A stretch of 61,482 nucleotides of DNA from CAZBYL01 sp964496275. GTDB taxonomy: Bacteria; Synergistota; Synergistia; Synergistales; Synergistaceae. Positions 36,625 through 44,277 of the stretch are shown here, piece by piece. Both the position numbers and the translations under genes were made by a program. Below the pieces are notes generated by a model. That model searched no databases, had not been told where the DNA came from, and saw only the letters and a list, made by a program, of their open reading frames with translations. The stretch is from the NCBI GenBank assembly GCA_964496275.1, contig CAZBYL010000005.1, positions 1-61,482 on the forward strand, in the 5' to 3' direction. Positions within the stretch are counted from its first letter, which is position 1, and each line of letters begins with the position of its first letter.

Positions 36625-36841
36625 ACAGAATCTCCTCCGAGAATACAAAAATATGCCTAAATTTGCACCTCATTATAACCGCATATTACAGTATGGGCTA
36701 TTGTAAAATCAATGATATAGGCCGGTATCTGAAATATTATTGTTCTTTTGCACAAATGCCGGATTTGACATCGTGCGAAAGTACCGCTAATCTTAAGCCG
36801 GCGCAAACGGCGCGTACAAAACATCGGGAGGCAGTAAAAAC

Positions 36842-37330
36842 ATGCTTACAAAAGAAGAAGTCTACGCAAAGCTTGAAGAACTCGGCATCGCTTTTGACAA
36901 AATGGAACATGAACCCGTCTATACGATAGATGAGATGAAACTGATAGAGGGCATGAACATCGAGGACGTATGCAAAAATCTCTTCATAAGAGACGAAAAG
37001 GGCAAACGCCACTTTCTGGTCGTGCTGCGCGAGGACAAGAGCGCTGACCTAAAAGCTCTGCGTGAGCAGATAGGCTCCACACGCCTCAGCTTTGCATCCG
37101 AAGAGAGACTTATGAAATACATGGGGCTGACAAAAGGCGCGGTTACACCGCTCGGACTCCTCAACGATGAGAGCAAATCCGTAGAAGTTCTCTTCGACCA
37201 GGACTTGAAAGGCAGACCCACTCTCGGCTTCCACCCCTGCGACAACACAGCCACGGTGTGGATATCCTTTGACAATATCAAAAAAGTGATAGAGAGCAGA
37301 GGAAACTCCTTAAAGTTTGTAAAAATATAA
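36842..37330 (+). CDS. YbaK/EbsC-type aminoacyl-tRNA deacylase (ProXp/PrdX-like)
   Basis: 162 aa. Trans-editing enzyme that removes mis-attached alanine (or cysteine) from tRNA-Pro. Family features are an N-terminal helix-rich segment, KNLFIRDEKGKRHFLVVL (about residue 44), LGLTKGAVTPLGLLND (about 96) and GFHPCDNTATVWIS (about 128). GGGAGG precedes the ATG. Free-standing gene, with its own terminator candidate at 37353-37390. Confidence 0.88.
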   Translation: MLTKEEVYAKLEELGIAFDKMEHEPVYTIDEMKLIEGMNIEDVCKNLFIRDEKGKRHFLVVLREDKSADLKALREQIGSTRLSFASEERLMKYMGLTKGAVTPLGLLNDESKSVEVLFDQDLKGRPTLGFHPCDNTATVWISFDNIKKVIESRGNSLKFVKI

Positions 37331-37352
37331 AACACAAATTAGATTATTCATC

Positions 37353-37390
37353 AGCGGGCGACTGCTCAAATAGCGGACAGCCTCCCGCTC
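37353..37390 (+). terminator. Terminator after YbaK-type gene
   Basis: Interrupted stem AGCGGG-CGA-CTG / CAG-CCT-CCCGCT followed by CGGTTTTATTT. Confidence 0.55.
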
Positions 37391-37394
37391 GGTT

Positions 37395-37558
37395 TTATTT
37401 GCCGAAGAGTTCAGCGTGGGTTCCCGCCGCTGAAAGGCGCAGTGATGTGTCTGTTTTTTGTAATAAAGTTACACCTCATGCAGGTCAAGATTTGCATGTT
37501 GGCGTATCATGCGTTTCAAATCCTTCTTGTACCGTTTTGACCAGACAATTCCCCTCAT
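37395..37558 (-). pseudogene. Broken YafQ-type toxin gene
   Basis: The ATG at 37558 overlaps the antitoxin stop (ATGA), the normal arrangement of DinJ-YafQ pairs. The frame reads a YafQ-like N-terminus (MRGIVWSKRYKKDLKRMIRQ) but stops after 29 codons at 37469. In another frame, 37395-37478 encodes what looks like the YafQ C-terminus (KTDTSLRLSAAGTHAELFGK, compare the family ending LLRFERTGTHAALFG). About forty residues of the middle, with the catalytic His/Asp region, are missing. The toxin is therefore an internal-deletion remnant. Confidence 0.75.
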
Positions 37559-37830
37559 CTGCTGATTCCCATATCTTTGTACATTTCTTCGATGGAAGCA
37601 CAGCGCGTTCCATGTCCTGCCTCAAGCTCAGTGATCGCGTCGCGTACTTGTTTGTTTGGGATTTCAGGAGCTATCAGTTCAAAAGGAACTTTGCCTTCCC
37701 AAGCCAACCGAGTGACAAAGGCGTTTATCAGTGTTGAGAGAGGTATCCCTATTCCTGCCGCAACTTCAGACGCCGCCGCTTTTATTTCAGGGTCCACACG
37801 TACTTGTATAATAGGGTTAACTGATGGCAT
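37555..37830 (-). CDS. dinJ: RelB/DinJ-type antitoxin
   Basis: 91 aa. N-terminal ribbon-helix-helix segment (IIQVRVDPEIKAAASEVAAG) followed by the DinJ signature IPLSTLINAFVTRLAWEGKVPFE, split here across residues 29-51. ATG at 37830 has AAAGGAG upstream. A palindromic operator lies 27 bp upstream, so autoregulation is likely. The toxin frame that overlaps its stop codon is broken, so the antitoxin survives alone. Confidence 0.88.
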   Translation of the reverse strand: MPSVNPIIQVRVDPEIKAAASEVAAGIGIPLSTLINAFVTRLAWEGKVPFELIAPEIPNKQVRDAITELEAGHGTRCASIEEMYKDMGISR

Positions 37831-37856
37831 CTTGTATGCTCCTTTCTATGTTTGGT

Positions 37857-37871
37857 CTATACAATGTATAG
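37857..37871. promoter_or_regulatory. Palindromic operator of dinJ
   Basis: CTATACA-A-TGTATAG, a perfect 7-bp inverted repeat upstream of the antitoxin gene, in the position expected for a RelB/DinJ operator. Confidence 0.65.
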
Positions 37872-37902
37872 TGATATTTAAGTTAAGTCAAGTAAAATTT
37901 AG

Positions 37903-37920
37903 AGGGGCCCGAAGGCCCCT
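37903..37920 (-). terminator. Terminator after hicB
   Basis: AGGGGCC-CGAA-GGCCCCT perfect stem with T-rich flanks on the minus strand. The next 185 bp up to the hicB stop show no recognisable gene. Confidence 0.7.
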
Positions 37921-38106
37921 AAAATATTGCTGCTATTTCCTGAAAAATATCAAACTCCGGTGCCTCAGATCCCCATACTGTGTGGATTTTATGGATATCC
38001 CCACTGCAGCTCTTTTTGCGTGGGGCATCGCCATGGTGCCGGTACCAGATTTTTTTGCTGCCGCTCGCCTTTAAAGCAGTATAACAGGAGCCTAAATAAG
38101 CTCCGT

Positions 38107-38505
38107 TTACGCTCCGATTCGCTCTTCCAAGGCTTCCTGCAGAATTTGTGAAAAATTAATGTTCAGCGCCTCAGCTCTCGTATTCAGCCATGCCGGAATA
38201 GTTAAATTTTTTCGCACAGCCTTATTGCCGTACTTAGCGGCATAGCTATCCATATCAAGGACAAGCAGGCTTACGAATCCGCCTTTTTCGGGGATAATAT
38301 CCGGTAATGCGCTTGCGTCGGGTGCGGGTTTCCCATCTTCAAGCTCGTCTAAGACCCAGCCGGAAGCGGCATCTTCAGCCATAAGAATTGCGTCTGCAAG
38401 GGAACTTCCTTGTGTAACACAGCCCGGAAGATTCGGAATAATTACGGTATATCCATCTTTAAGTTCTTCGCATGGATAAAAACATGCCGGATAAGTTAAT
38501 CTCAT
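38107..38505 (-). CDS. hicB: HicB-type antitoxin
   Basis: 132 aa. The N-terminal HicB fold is clear (YPACFYPCEELKDGYTV, then IIPNLPGCVTQGSSLADAI). A C-terminal ribbon-helix-helix region (NLTIPAWLNTRAEALNINFS) ends in SQILQEAL. ATG at 38505 has GGAGGC upstream. The upstream position normally held by hicA has only a fragment of it, so this is also an orphan antitoxin. Confidence 0.88.
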   Translation of the reverse strand: MRLTYPACFYPCEELKDGYTVIIPNLPGCVTQGSSLADAILMAEDAASGWVLDELEDGKPAPDASALPDIIPEKGGFVSLLVLDMDSYAAKYGNKAVRKNLTIPAWLNTRAEALNINFSQILQEALEERIGA

Positions 38506-38542
38506 GATATGAGCCTCCATTTGTAGTTTTATAATGCAGGGC

Positions 38543-38641
38543 TTAAAGCCCGGCCTGTTCTAATATTGACCTGACTGTTCTCGGGTCTAAATCGCCCGAG
38601 TGTCTCGGAATTGTACAGGCAGATAAAATATCGGTGTGAAT
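38543..38641 (-). pseudogene. Truncated hicA toxin gene
   Basis: Just upstream of hicB, the minus strand encodes TIPRHSGDLDPRTVRSILEQ followed by AGL and a stop. This is the conserved C-terminus of HicA mRNA interferases. The frame is open only from 38641; the N-terminal half with the catalytic His region is absent and replaced by unrelated sequence with a stop at 38642. The gene can no longer make a toxin. Confidence 0.78.
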
Positions 38642-38823
38642 TTATTTTGCAAATATGAGCAGTTGGTTATACTCATGCAATATAGGCTCCGTATCGGATA
38701 TCGCTGCTGTTAGCCTCCTTTGTGTGTCACAATTTTATGACGCGAGACACACCAGAGACACAAAATGCATTTACTTATTATATATTACTTTCAGGCGCTA
38801 ACAAAGAGAATATAACAAAAAAA

Positions 38824-38837
38824 CCTGCCGCAGCAGG
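38824..38837 (-). terminator. Terminator after tRNA-Leu
   Basis: CCTGC-CGCA-GCAGG stem; on the minus strand it is followed by seven T, 50 bp downstream of the tRNA. Confidence 0.75.
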
Positions 38838-38886
38838 GATTTTTAATGCGCTTTTAATTGTTTTCTGTGTCTTTGATTTTTGAAGT

Positions 38887-38972
38887 TGGTGCCGGGAGGG
38901 GGGGTCGAACCCCCACGAGTGTTACCTCGGCGGATTTTGAATCCGCTGCGTCTGCCATTCCGCCACCCCGGC
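38887..38972 (-). tRNA. tRNA-Leu (anticodon CAA)
   Basis: The minus strand folds as a class-II tRNA: acceptor GCCGGGG pairs with the 3' CTCCCGGC region, a long variable arm is present, the T-loop is GGTTCGACC and CCA is encoded at 38887-38889. The anticodon stem GCGGA/TCCGC holds loop TTCAAAA, with anticodon CAA reading UUG. It borders the two decayed toxin-antitoxin loci. Confidence 0.95.
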
Positions 38973-39150
38973 TTGATAAATCGGGCAAGTGCCGATAACT
39001 ATACCATCTTTGAGTCCTATTCGCAAGATTTATTTTATACCATATTATGAATTTATTGTATGGAACTCGGTCTTATCTTTTCCTGTTTTTAGCTGTAATA
39101 TTGTCGGAAGGATATGTGTCGTAATTTTGTCGGCGTTGGGAGGATTTTTT

Positions 39151-39675
39151 TTGAAAAATATAGTTTTTTCACACTATACGGTGAAGGATATAGCGGCTGA
39201 ACCGTGGAAAGAAACTTGGAACAGCCTTACTTCATTTGCGGAGAAAATGGCTTCAAAGTTTGAGGATATGGGTTTTTCCATTAAACTGCGCGGTGTAGTT
39301 ATGGAGGATATTTCACAGGATACCTTGATGATGGCGAATATGGTTACTGTATCCTCGCCCGACCTCGGACTCAAAGAGACGCCCATTGAAAATATTCTGG
39401 GTCTTGAGCTGGATTTTTCTTTGTGCAGCACTTGTGTGACGCCGGAGGGTACGGAATTTCCGTGCAGAACCTTCAAAGACCTTGAGGGGCGTGAGATTCA
39501 GGCTCTTCCCGAGCCGTTCTTTATAGAGACGGCGCTTTTCCTTACGTTTAAGGCTAAGACAAGCGGCTCAGGCTGCGGCTGTTCTTCCGACGAGAATTCC
39601 TGCGGATGCGGCGGAAGCTGCGGATCGGAACACAGCGGGCATAACCACGGCTGTTCCTGCGGCTGTGAGAATTAG
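39151..39675 (+). CDS. Conserved protein with Cys/His-rich tail
   Basis: 174 aa. TTG at 39151 with GGGAGGA upstream is chosen; the longer frame lacks a ribosome site. Residues 1-140 form a compact alpha/beta domain with one CSTC pair (CSTCVTPEG, about residue 91). The last ~33 residues are a metal-binding-like tail, with CGC, CGCGGSCG, HSGHNHG and CSCGC clusters. I do not recognise the family. The cobalamin adenosyltransferase gene starts 12 bp downstream, so the pair is probably co-expressed; a metal-handling role is inferred from the tail only. Confidence 0.7.
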   Translation: MKNIVFSHYTVKDIAAEPWKETWNSLTSFAEKMASKFEDMGFSIKLRGVVMEDISQDTLMMANMVTVSSPDLGLKETPIENILGLELDFSLCSTCVTPEGTEFPCRTFKDLEGREIQALPEPFFIETALFLTFKAKTSGSGCGCSSDENSCGCGGSCGSEHSGHNHGCSCGCEN

Positions 39676-39687
39676 GAGGCTTATAGC

Positions 39688-40200
39688 ATGGCACATTTTG
39701 TTGTAACGACAAAGGGCGGAGACAAGGGAACAACCTCCCTTGCAACTGGTGAGAGAATAGCGAAGGACGATGTCCTTGTCTGTCTCTACGGCACACTTGA
39801 CGAGTGTCAGGCAGCTCTCGGCTTGGCTCGCTCATTTTGTAAATTGGATAAGACCGCAGAAGATATTTTCTTCATTGAGGATTATCTCTTCGGTGTGATG
39901 GCATACTTCGCCCGTGCGGATTATCCTACGCCGGACCCGGCAATTCTTGAGAATCTCACAACGAGAGTTATGGAGAGTATCGGAGAGGCAAATTTGTTTG
40001 TCCGCCCCGGCGACAGTAAGTGCGGAGCGGCGCTCCACATGGCCCGCACAATAGCGCGGCGTGCGGAGAGAACGGGAACTCCGCTGTTTCGTGAGGGCAA
40101 GATGGAGGAGAAGGCGTACATGTTTTTGAACAGGCTGTCCGATGCTATATATGTGCTCTCTTTGAAGGTTGACGAGGACGAAAAACTTAGGGAGTGCTAG
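39688..40200 (+). CDS. ATP:cob(I)alamin adenosyltransferase, PduO-type
   Basis: 170 aa. Makes adenosylcobalamin from cob(I)alamin and ATP. The ATP-binding N-terminal motif TKGGDKGTTSLATGER (residues 8-23) and the C-terminal helices with ARTIARRAER and MFLNRLSDAIYVLS are diagnostic. It is a little shorter than most PduO proteins. Adenosylcobalamin would serve enzymes such as methylmalonyl-CoA mutase or aminomutases in amino-acid fermentation; none of these is in the window. Confidence 0.92.
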   Translation: MAHFVVTTKGGDKGTTSLATGERIAKDDVLVCLYGTLDECQAALGLARSFCKLDKTAEDIFFIEDYLFGVMAYFARADYPTPDPAILENLTTRVMESIGEANLFVRPGDSKCGAALHMARTIARRAERTGTPLFREGKMEEKAYMFLNRLSDAIYVLSLKVDEDEKLREC

Positions 40201-40217
40201 ACGCGGAGGCTGAGTTT

Positions 40218-41525
40218 CTACTCTTCCTCTTCCGAGAACCTTTTCCAGAAATTTTTCAGACGCTCCTTCATTCTGGCTTCCGCACCCAGTTTTCCCGGCT
40301 TATAAAATCTGCGTACCTCGGGAAGATACGCTTGGGGAACCCAGTGTGAAGGTGCGTCGTGCGGGTACACATATCCCTCTCCGTCGTTTCGGAGGTGGTA
40401 CGGAACTTCCATGAGGTCTCCGTCTGCCACTGCTTTTGACGCTGCGTTTATGGCAAGGTACGCGCTGTTGCTCTTTGGCGCGGACGCAAGGTATATAACG
40501 GCTTCGCCCAGTATGATAGAGGCTTCGGGCATTCCGACTCTGTCAACTGCGGCTGATGCGTTTTGTGCTATCACAAGAGCCATAGGGTCCGCGAGCCCTA
40601 TATCCTCCGCAGCGGATATGCAAAGTCTGCGGCATATAAATCGCAGGTCGTCCCCGCCGCTGAGCATCCTTGCAAGCCAATACACGGCCGCGTCGGGATC
40701 AGAACCTCTTATGCTCTTTATGAGCGCGGAAATGACGGCATAGTGGTCGTCCGAGGCACGGTCGTACCGTTGTGATGCGCTTCCCGTGCTCTCCGCGACT
40801 ATTTCCTCCGTCAATACACACCCCCCGCCGAGTGCGGCTGCGGATACAGCGGCTTCCAGCCTTGTAAGGGACTGTCTTGCGTCTCCTCCTGCCAGGAATG
40901 CTATCTTGGACAGCACTTTATCGTCAGCCTCCACACCCAACATTCCCAGCCCTCGCTCTGTATCTGTCATTGCTCTTTTCAGCAGAAGCATGATGTCTTT
41001 TTCTTCGAGCGGCTTTAATGTGTAGACCACCATTCTGGACAGGAGCGTTTTATTGATTTCAAACCAAGGGTTTTCGGTTGTAGTTCCGACAAGCACAATT
41101 TCCCCCGTCTCCACATAGGGAAGCAGGACGTTCTGCTGTTTTGAATTGAAGTGGTAGATTTCATCGACAAAAGCCAAAGCGGAGCGTCCGGAGATTCGTT
41201 TCAGCTCCTTCGCTCTGCTCACGAGGTCGCGCAGAGTCTCAACCTTCGCGCTCACGGCGTTTATTTCGAGAAGTTCTCTGCCGGTGACTGCGGACATGAG
41301 ACGCACAAGAGTCGTTTTTCCCACTCCGGGAGGGCCGTAGAGAACGCAGCTCGGCACCTTGCCGCCTTCGAGCATGACTCTCAATGGGCGTCCCTTGCCC
41401 AGTATGTGCCGCTGTCCGGCATACTCATCAAGTGTGCGCGGGCGCATACGTTCCGCAAGCGGAGTTTCATATCCGCCGCGAGCTGTGCTATCCTCCGCGC
41501 CGCTGAAAAGATTCTGCTCTGCCAT
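40218..41525 (-). CDS. rarA: Replication-associated recombination protein RarA (MgsA)
   Basis: 435 aa. AAA+ ATPase acting at stalled replication forks and on ssDNA ends. Order: PLAERMRPRTLDEYAGQRH (start of the clamp-loader-like core), Walker A YGPPGVGKTTL at 63-73, Walker B AFVDEIYHFNSKQQ (Tyr where most members have His), sensor GTTTENPWFEIN, and the C-terminal tetramerisation domain (YPHDAPSHWVPQAYLP). Starts six bases after the HAD gene stop, so the two form an operon. The GCGGAG upstream abuts the ATG, an unusually short spacing. Confidence 0.93.
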   Translation of the reverse strand: MAEQNLFSGAEDSTARGGYETPLAERMRPRTLDEYAGQRHILGKGRPLRVMLEGGKVPSCVLYGPPGVGKTTLVRLMSAVTGRELLEINAVSAKVETLRDLVSRAKELKRISGRSALAFVDEIYHFNSKQQNVLLPYVETGEIVLVGTTTENPWFEINKTLLSRMVVYTLKPLEEKDIMLLLKRAMTDTERGLGMLGVEADDKVLSKIAFLAGGDARQSLTRLEAAVSAAALGGGCVLTEEIVAESTGSASQRYDRASDDHYAVISALIKSIRGSDPDAAVYWLARMLSGGDDLRFICRRLCISAAEDIGLADPMALVIAQNASAAVDRVGMPEASIILGEAVIYLASAPKSNSAYLAINAASKAVADGDLMEVPYHLRNDGEGYVYPHDAPSHWVPQAYLPEVRRFYKPGKLGAEARMKERLKNFWKRFSEEEE

Positions 41526-41531
41526 CTCCGC

Positions 41532-42515
41532 TTAGAAAATTTTCCGTTCTACAAACCTTGCCAAGTCGAGTGAGTTCTTAGGCGCCTTAACGCCGTTTTC
41601 GTTTTCGGCTGTTACTTTGAGCATCGGGAAGCGCGGTGCGAGAAATTCCTTTACAACGTCCAGCAAAGGGCGCCCCATAGACGTGAGGTCGAATGACTGA
41701 TTCTGTTTCCAATCGGAAGGAGTGAAGACGGCGTCCTGCGATACCTGTATTTCAGACACGCCGAGAGCGGCCGCTCTTGTCAGCCAGCAGTCAAGGGTGG
41801 GCGAGGTAGACTCGGGAACTATGAGTGATATCTTGTATGCTCCGTTTATCCACTTGTCTCCCCGTTTATTGTGTATCTCGCGGTACTCCCAAGGAACCAT
41901 GGGTTTCGGCTCATCAAGTTCCGCAAGAAGGTCCTTCAGCTCTTTGTATGATGCGTCAGTCCACGCGCTCCACTCGGGCTCGTTTCTCTGCACAAGCACG
42001 GAACGCACTCCGGCACGCCTTGCGCACTGGAGGTCATATATAAAATCTCCTATAAAAACTGTTTCGTGTATAGGCACTCCGAGCACCGCCGCCGCGTGGG
42101 TCAAAGAGCGGGGGTCTGGTTTTACCCACTCGGAATTATCCCTGCTCCACACATGTTCGGGAAGCTTTACTCCGATTTTTTCAGCCGCAGCCTCAATGGA
42201 CTCGGTGCAGTTTCTGGAAATTACGGCAAAGGGTATATTCTGAGCTACGAGCCTGTCCAGCAGCTCCGGCGCACCCGGTATGGGAACGGCGTTCTCAGCT
42301 CCCTTAAGCTCAAGGGAACGAAGGTCGTTCATAAGTGATTCTCTCTCATCGGGGGCAAGCGTTGAGGCTTCCTCAAGCAGCATTGCGCGTCTTCCGCCGT
42401 AGTAACGCTCCCTGATTGGCGTGAAGTCAAGTTGTGTGTCGGCTATCACGCCGTCCCAGTCGAATAGGAATGCCGAGGCTGCCGAAGGATGCCAGAAAGG
42501 CTTTTCTATACTCAT
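41532..42515 (-). CDS. HAD hydrolase with extra C-terminal domain
   Basis: 327 aa. The first ~210 residues are a phosphoglycolate-phosphatase-like HAD domain: nucleophile motif LFDWDGVIAD (about residue 17), ISRNCTES (motif II), KPDPRS (motif III) and IGDFIYD (motif IV). The last ~110 residues form an added alpha/beta domain of unknown role. Substrate unknown. GGAAGT precedes the ATG; co-transcribed with rarA. Confidence 0.83.
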   Translation of the reverse strand: MSIEKPFWHPSAASAFLFDWDGVIADTQLDFTPIRERYYGGRRAMLLEEASTLAPDERESLMNDLRSLELKGAENAVPIPGAPELLDRLVAQNIPFAVISRNCTESIEAAAEKIGVKLPEHVWSRDNSEWVKPDPRSLTHAAAVLGVPIHETVFIGDFIYDLQCARRAGVRSVLVQRNEPEWSAWTDASYKELKDLLAELDEPKPMVPWEYREIHNKRGDKWINGAYKISLIVPESTSPTLDCWLTRAAALGVSEIQVSQDAVFTPSDWKQNQSFDLTSMGRPLLDVVKEFLAPRFPMLKVTAENENGVKAPKNSLDLARFVERKIF

Positions 42516-42571
42516 CTTATTACTTCCAATCTGTGATTTTTCCCATCACCGTAGTTTCTGTTATAAGCTAT

Positions 42572-42769
42572 AAAAAACCCCGCATGAGCCGTGTACGAAC
42601 GGTCTTGACCCGCTCCTAACACTGTAGGATCAGAATCCGCTCCGCCTCACTTGGTCGACTGTGAAAGTCTCCGCCGCTGACGGCAAAAGATTCTGCCGGG
42701 ATTTATTGTTGGCTCAAGACACATTTCGTATTCCACGAACTCCGCAGGGGCTGTTCTCAATGTTCCTTG
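42572..42769 (-). ncRNA. ssrS: 6S RNA candidate
   Basis: A ~198-nt transcript folds into a long interrupted hairpin with a central bubble. Paired segments in + coordinates are 42578-42581/42747-42750, 42594-42599/42725-42730 (TACGAA/TTCGTA), 42602-42608/42714-42720 (GTCTTGA/TCAAGAC) and 42631-42637/42689-42695 (CAGAATC/GATTCTG). The 3' bubble strand holds a small hairpin TCCTA/TAGGA (42614-42618/42625-42629), a usual 6S feature. The 3' end is GGGG plus six T. Promoter TTGTAT-N16-TATAAT lies at 42798-42803 and 42776-42781. 6S RNA binds sigma-70 RNA polymerase. Called from structure, not similarity. Confidence 0.75.
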
Positions 42770-42803
42770 CTCTTAATTATAACTTTGAAGGCAAAAAATA
42801 CAA

Positions 42804-43087
42804 GTGTATTCCCCTCTATTTCACGTAAACGACATCACGAAGCTTTGTTCAGAGGCATTGGCTTTGCTCAAAATTTATCAGATTCAGTCTGGTTTCGCGG
42901 AATTTGCAGCTATGATGTTATTGCCATGCGCCATAAGCTGCTGTGTTTTTACGCACAAACATTTCTGCCCAAACAGGAATCCCTGATTTTGAATCCTGCA
43001 CAGTATTCCACGAAATACAGAGATTTAAAAGCAGGGCTGGCGAACCGAACATTTTTGCGGATCTTGCCGAATATGCCCACGTCCGTA
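42804..43087. other. Unassigned intergenic sequence between 6S RNA and lysine riboswitch
   Basis: About 280 bp with moderate GC and open frames on both strands, but no ribosome site, signal peptide or recognisable motif. It may hold decayed coding sequence. I see no confirmed feature. Confidence 0.4.
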
Positions 43088-43115
43088 TTGACAATATCTA
43101 AAGTTCCTATATAAT
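43088..43115 (+). promoter_or_regulatory. Consensus promoter of dapA-dapB-ddh
   Basis: TTGACA (43088-43093), 16-nt spacer, TATAAT (43110-43115). Transcription would start near 43122, just before the riboswitch. Confidence 0.88.
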
Positions 43116-43124
43116 ACTCTGTCA

Positions 43125-43290
43125 AGTTGATAGAGGCGTGGTTGATAAAAGTACGCAGCGGAGGCGGTGGCCTGAGAAGCTGCGGAAAGGAGAAATCACC
43201 GAAGGACAGACCAGACATGGAATGTACCTGGGCCGAAGTAGAAGATATTTCGGACTCCTGCCGCAGTTTAAGGCAGAGGCGCTATCGATA
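43125..43290 (+). promoter_or_regulatory. Lysine riboswitch (L-box)
   Basis: Conserved L-box elements appear in order: GATAGAGGCGTG, AAAGTA, GGAAAGGAG, ATCACCGAAGGA, ACCTGGGCC and ACTCCTG. P1 is TTGATAG (43127-43133) pairing with CTATCGA (43282-43288, one G-U). CTATCGATAG is itself self-complementary and followed by T-rich sequence, so it can compete with P1 as part of a terminator. Lysine binding would lower expression of dapA-dapB-ddh. Confidence 0.87.
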
Positions 43291-43292
43291 GC

Positions 43293-43389
43293 AGCTTTTA
43301 CTTGTTTTTTTGTTGCGTCGATGGATGTGATTTTTTTATTGCCAATATCAAGTAAAAGTCGAATTCAGGGAGGAAAAAAAATGGCAATA
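43293..43389 (+). promoter_or_regulatory. Possible expression-platform hairpins before dapA
   Basis: CTTTTACTTG (from 43294) and CAAGTAAAAG (near 43349) are perfect complements. TATTGCCA (from about 43338) is complementary to TGGCAATA, which covers the dapA start codon. These pairings are mutually exclusive in part and could gate both termination and translation. GGGAGG is the dapA ribosome site. Confidence 0.5.
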
Positions 43390-44262
43390 TTCACCGGTTG
43401 CGGGGTGGCTCTCGTTACCCCGTTCTTAAGCGACGGAAGCACCGATTTCAAAACGTATGCGGATCTCATCGAATGGCAGATCTCCGAAGGTATCGACGCA
43501 ATTATCTCATGCGGAACCACGGGAGAGGCCTCTGCACTTTCCAACGAAGAGCACATTGAGACAGTAAAATACTGTGTGGATGTCGTAGCGGGAAGAGTGC
43601 CCGTTATCGCGGGTGCGGGAAGCAACGACACAAGGCACGGCGTTGACCTTGCGCAAAAAATCGAAGAAGTCGGAGCCGACGCTCTGCTTCTTGTAACTCC
43701 GTACTACAACAAATGTTCGCAGGAGGGGCTTATCAGACACTACAGGGCCACTGTGGACGGCCTCAAAATTCCAAGCATACTCTACTCAGTGCCGGGCAGA
43801 ACCGGAGTCAATATCGCACCGAGCACCGCAGCGATACTCGCGCAGCACCCTAATATAGTGGGCATTAAAGAAGCCAGCGGCAACATCGCACAGGTTGCGG
43901 AAATTGCGCGCGTTGTGCCCGATGATTTCGCTATCTACTCGGGCAATGACGATATGGTTGTACCCACAATGTCGCTCGGAGGCGTTGGTTACATATCCGT
44001 ACTCGCAAATGTCGCGCCCGCGGACTCCGTAAAAATGTCGCGCAGTTGGCTCGAAGGGGATATTGAAACCTCAAGAAGGCTCCAGCTTGACATGAAACCT
44101 CTCATAGACGCGCTGTTTGCGGACGTAAACCCCATCCCCGTGAAAACGGCTCTTGCCATGATGGGCAAGTGCGCGCCCGAATACAGGCTGCCTCTGTGCC
44201 CGCCGAGCGAGGAAGTAACGGAACGCATCAGACGCGAAATGACCGCCTACGGTCTTATCTAA
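43381..44262 (+). CDS. dapA: 4-hydroxy-tetrahydrodipicolinate synthase
   Basis: 293 aa. Condenses pyruvate with aspartate semialdehyde. ATG at 43381 has GGGAGG upstream; a longer frame would translate the riboswitch. Motifs: SCGTTGEASAL (substrate loop, about residue 41), TPYYNKCSQEGL (about 104), YSVPGRTGVN with catalytic Tyr (about 132) and the Schiff-base Lys in VGIKEASGN (about 160). First gene of the lysine/DAP operon. Confidence 0.95.
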   Translation: MAIFTGCGVALVTPFLSDGSTDFKTYADLIEWQISEGIDAIISCGTTGEASALSNEEHIETVKYCVDVVAGRVPVIAGAGSNDTRHGVDLAQKIEEVGADALLLVTPYYNKCSQEGLIRHYRATVDGLKIPSILYSVPGRTGVNIAPSTAAILAQHPNIVGIKEASGNIAQVAEIARVVPDDFAIYSGNDDMVVPTMSLGGVGYISVLANVAPADSVKMSRSWLEGDIETSRRLQLDMKPLIDALFADVNPIPVKTALAMMGKCAPEYRLPLCPPSEEVTERIRREMTAYGLI

Positions 44263-44277
44263 CGCGGGGACACTCTC

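Noticed and set aside
37923..38106. Possible short gene downstream of hicB
   Set aside because: Frames lack starts with ribosome sites and resemble no family; a terminator lies at 37903-37920.
38645..38720. Minus-strand fragment reading ...TEPILHEYNQLLIFAK before the hicA remnant
   Set aside because: Looks like the end of a gene but no start or identifiable family; too short to call.
43138..43380. N-terminal extension of dapA by 81 codons
   Set aside because: It would translate the lysine riboswitch; GGGAGG and the family N-terminus place the start at 43381.
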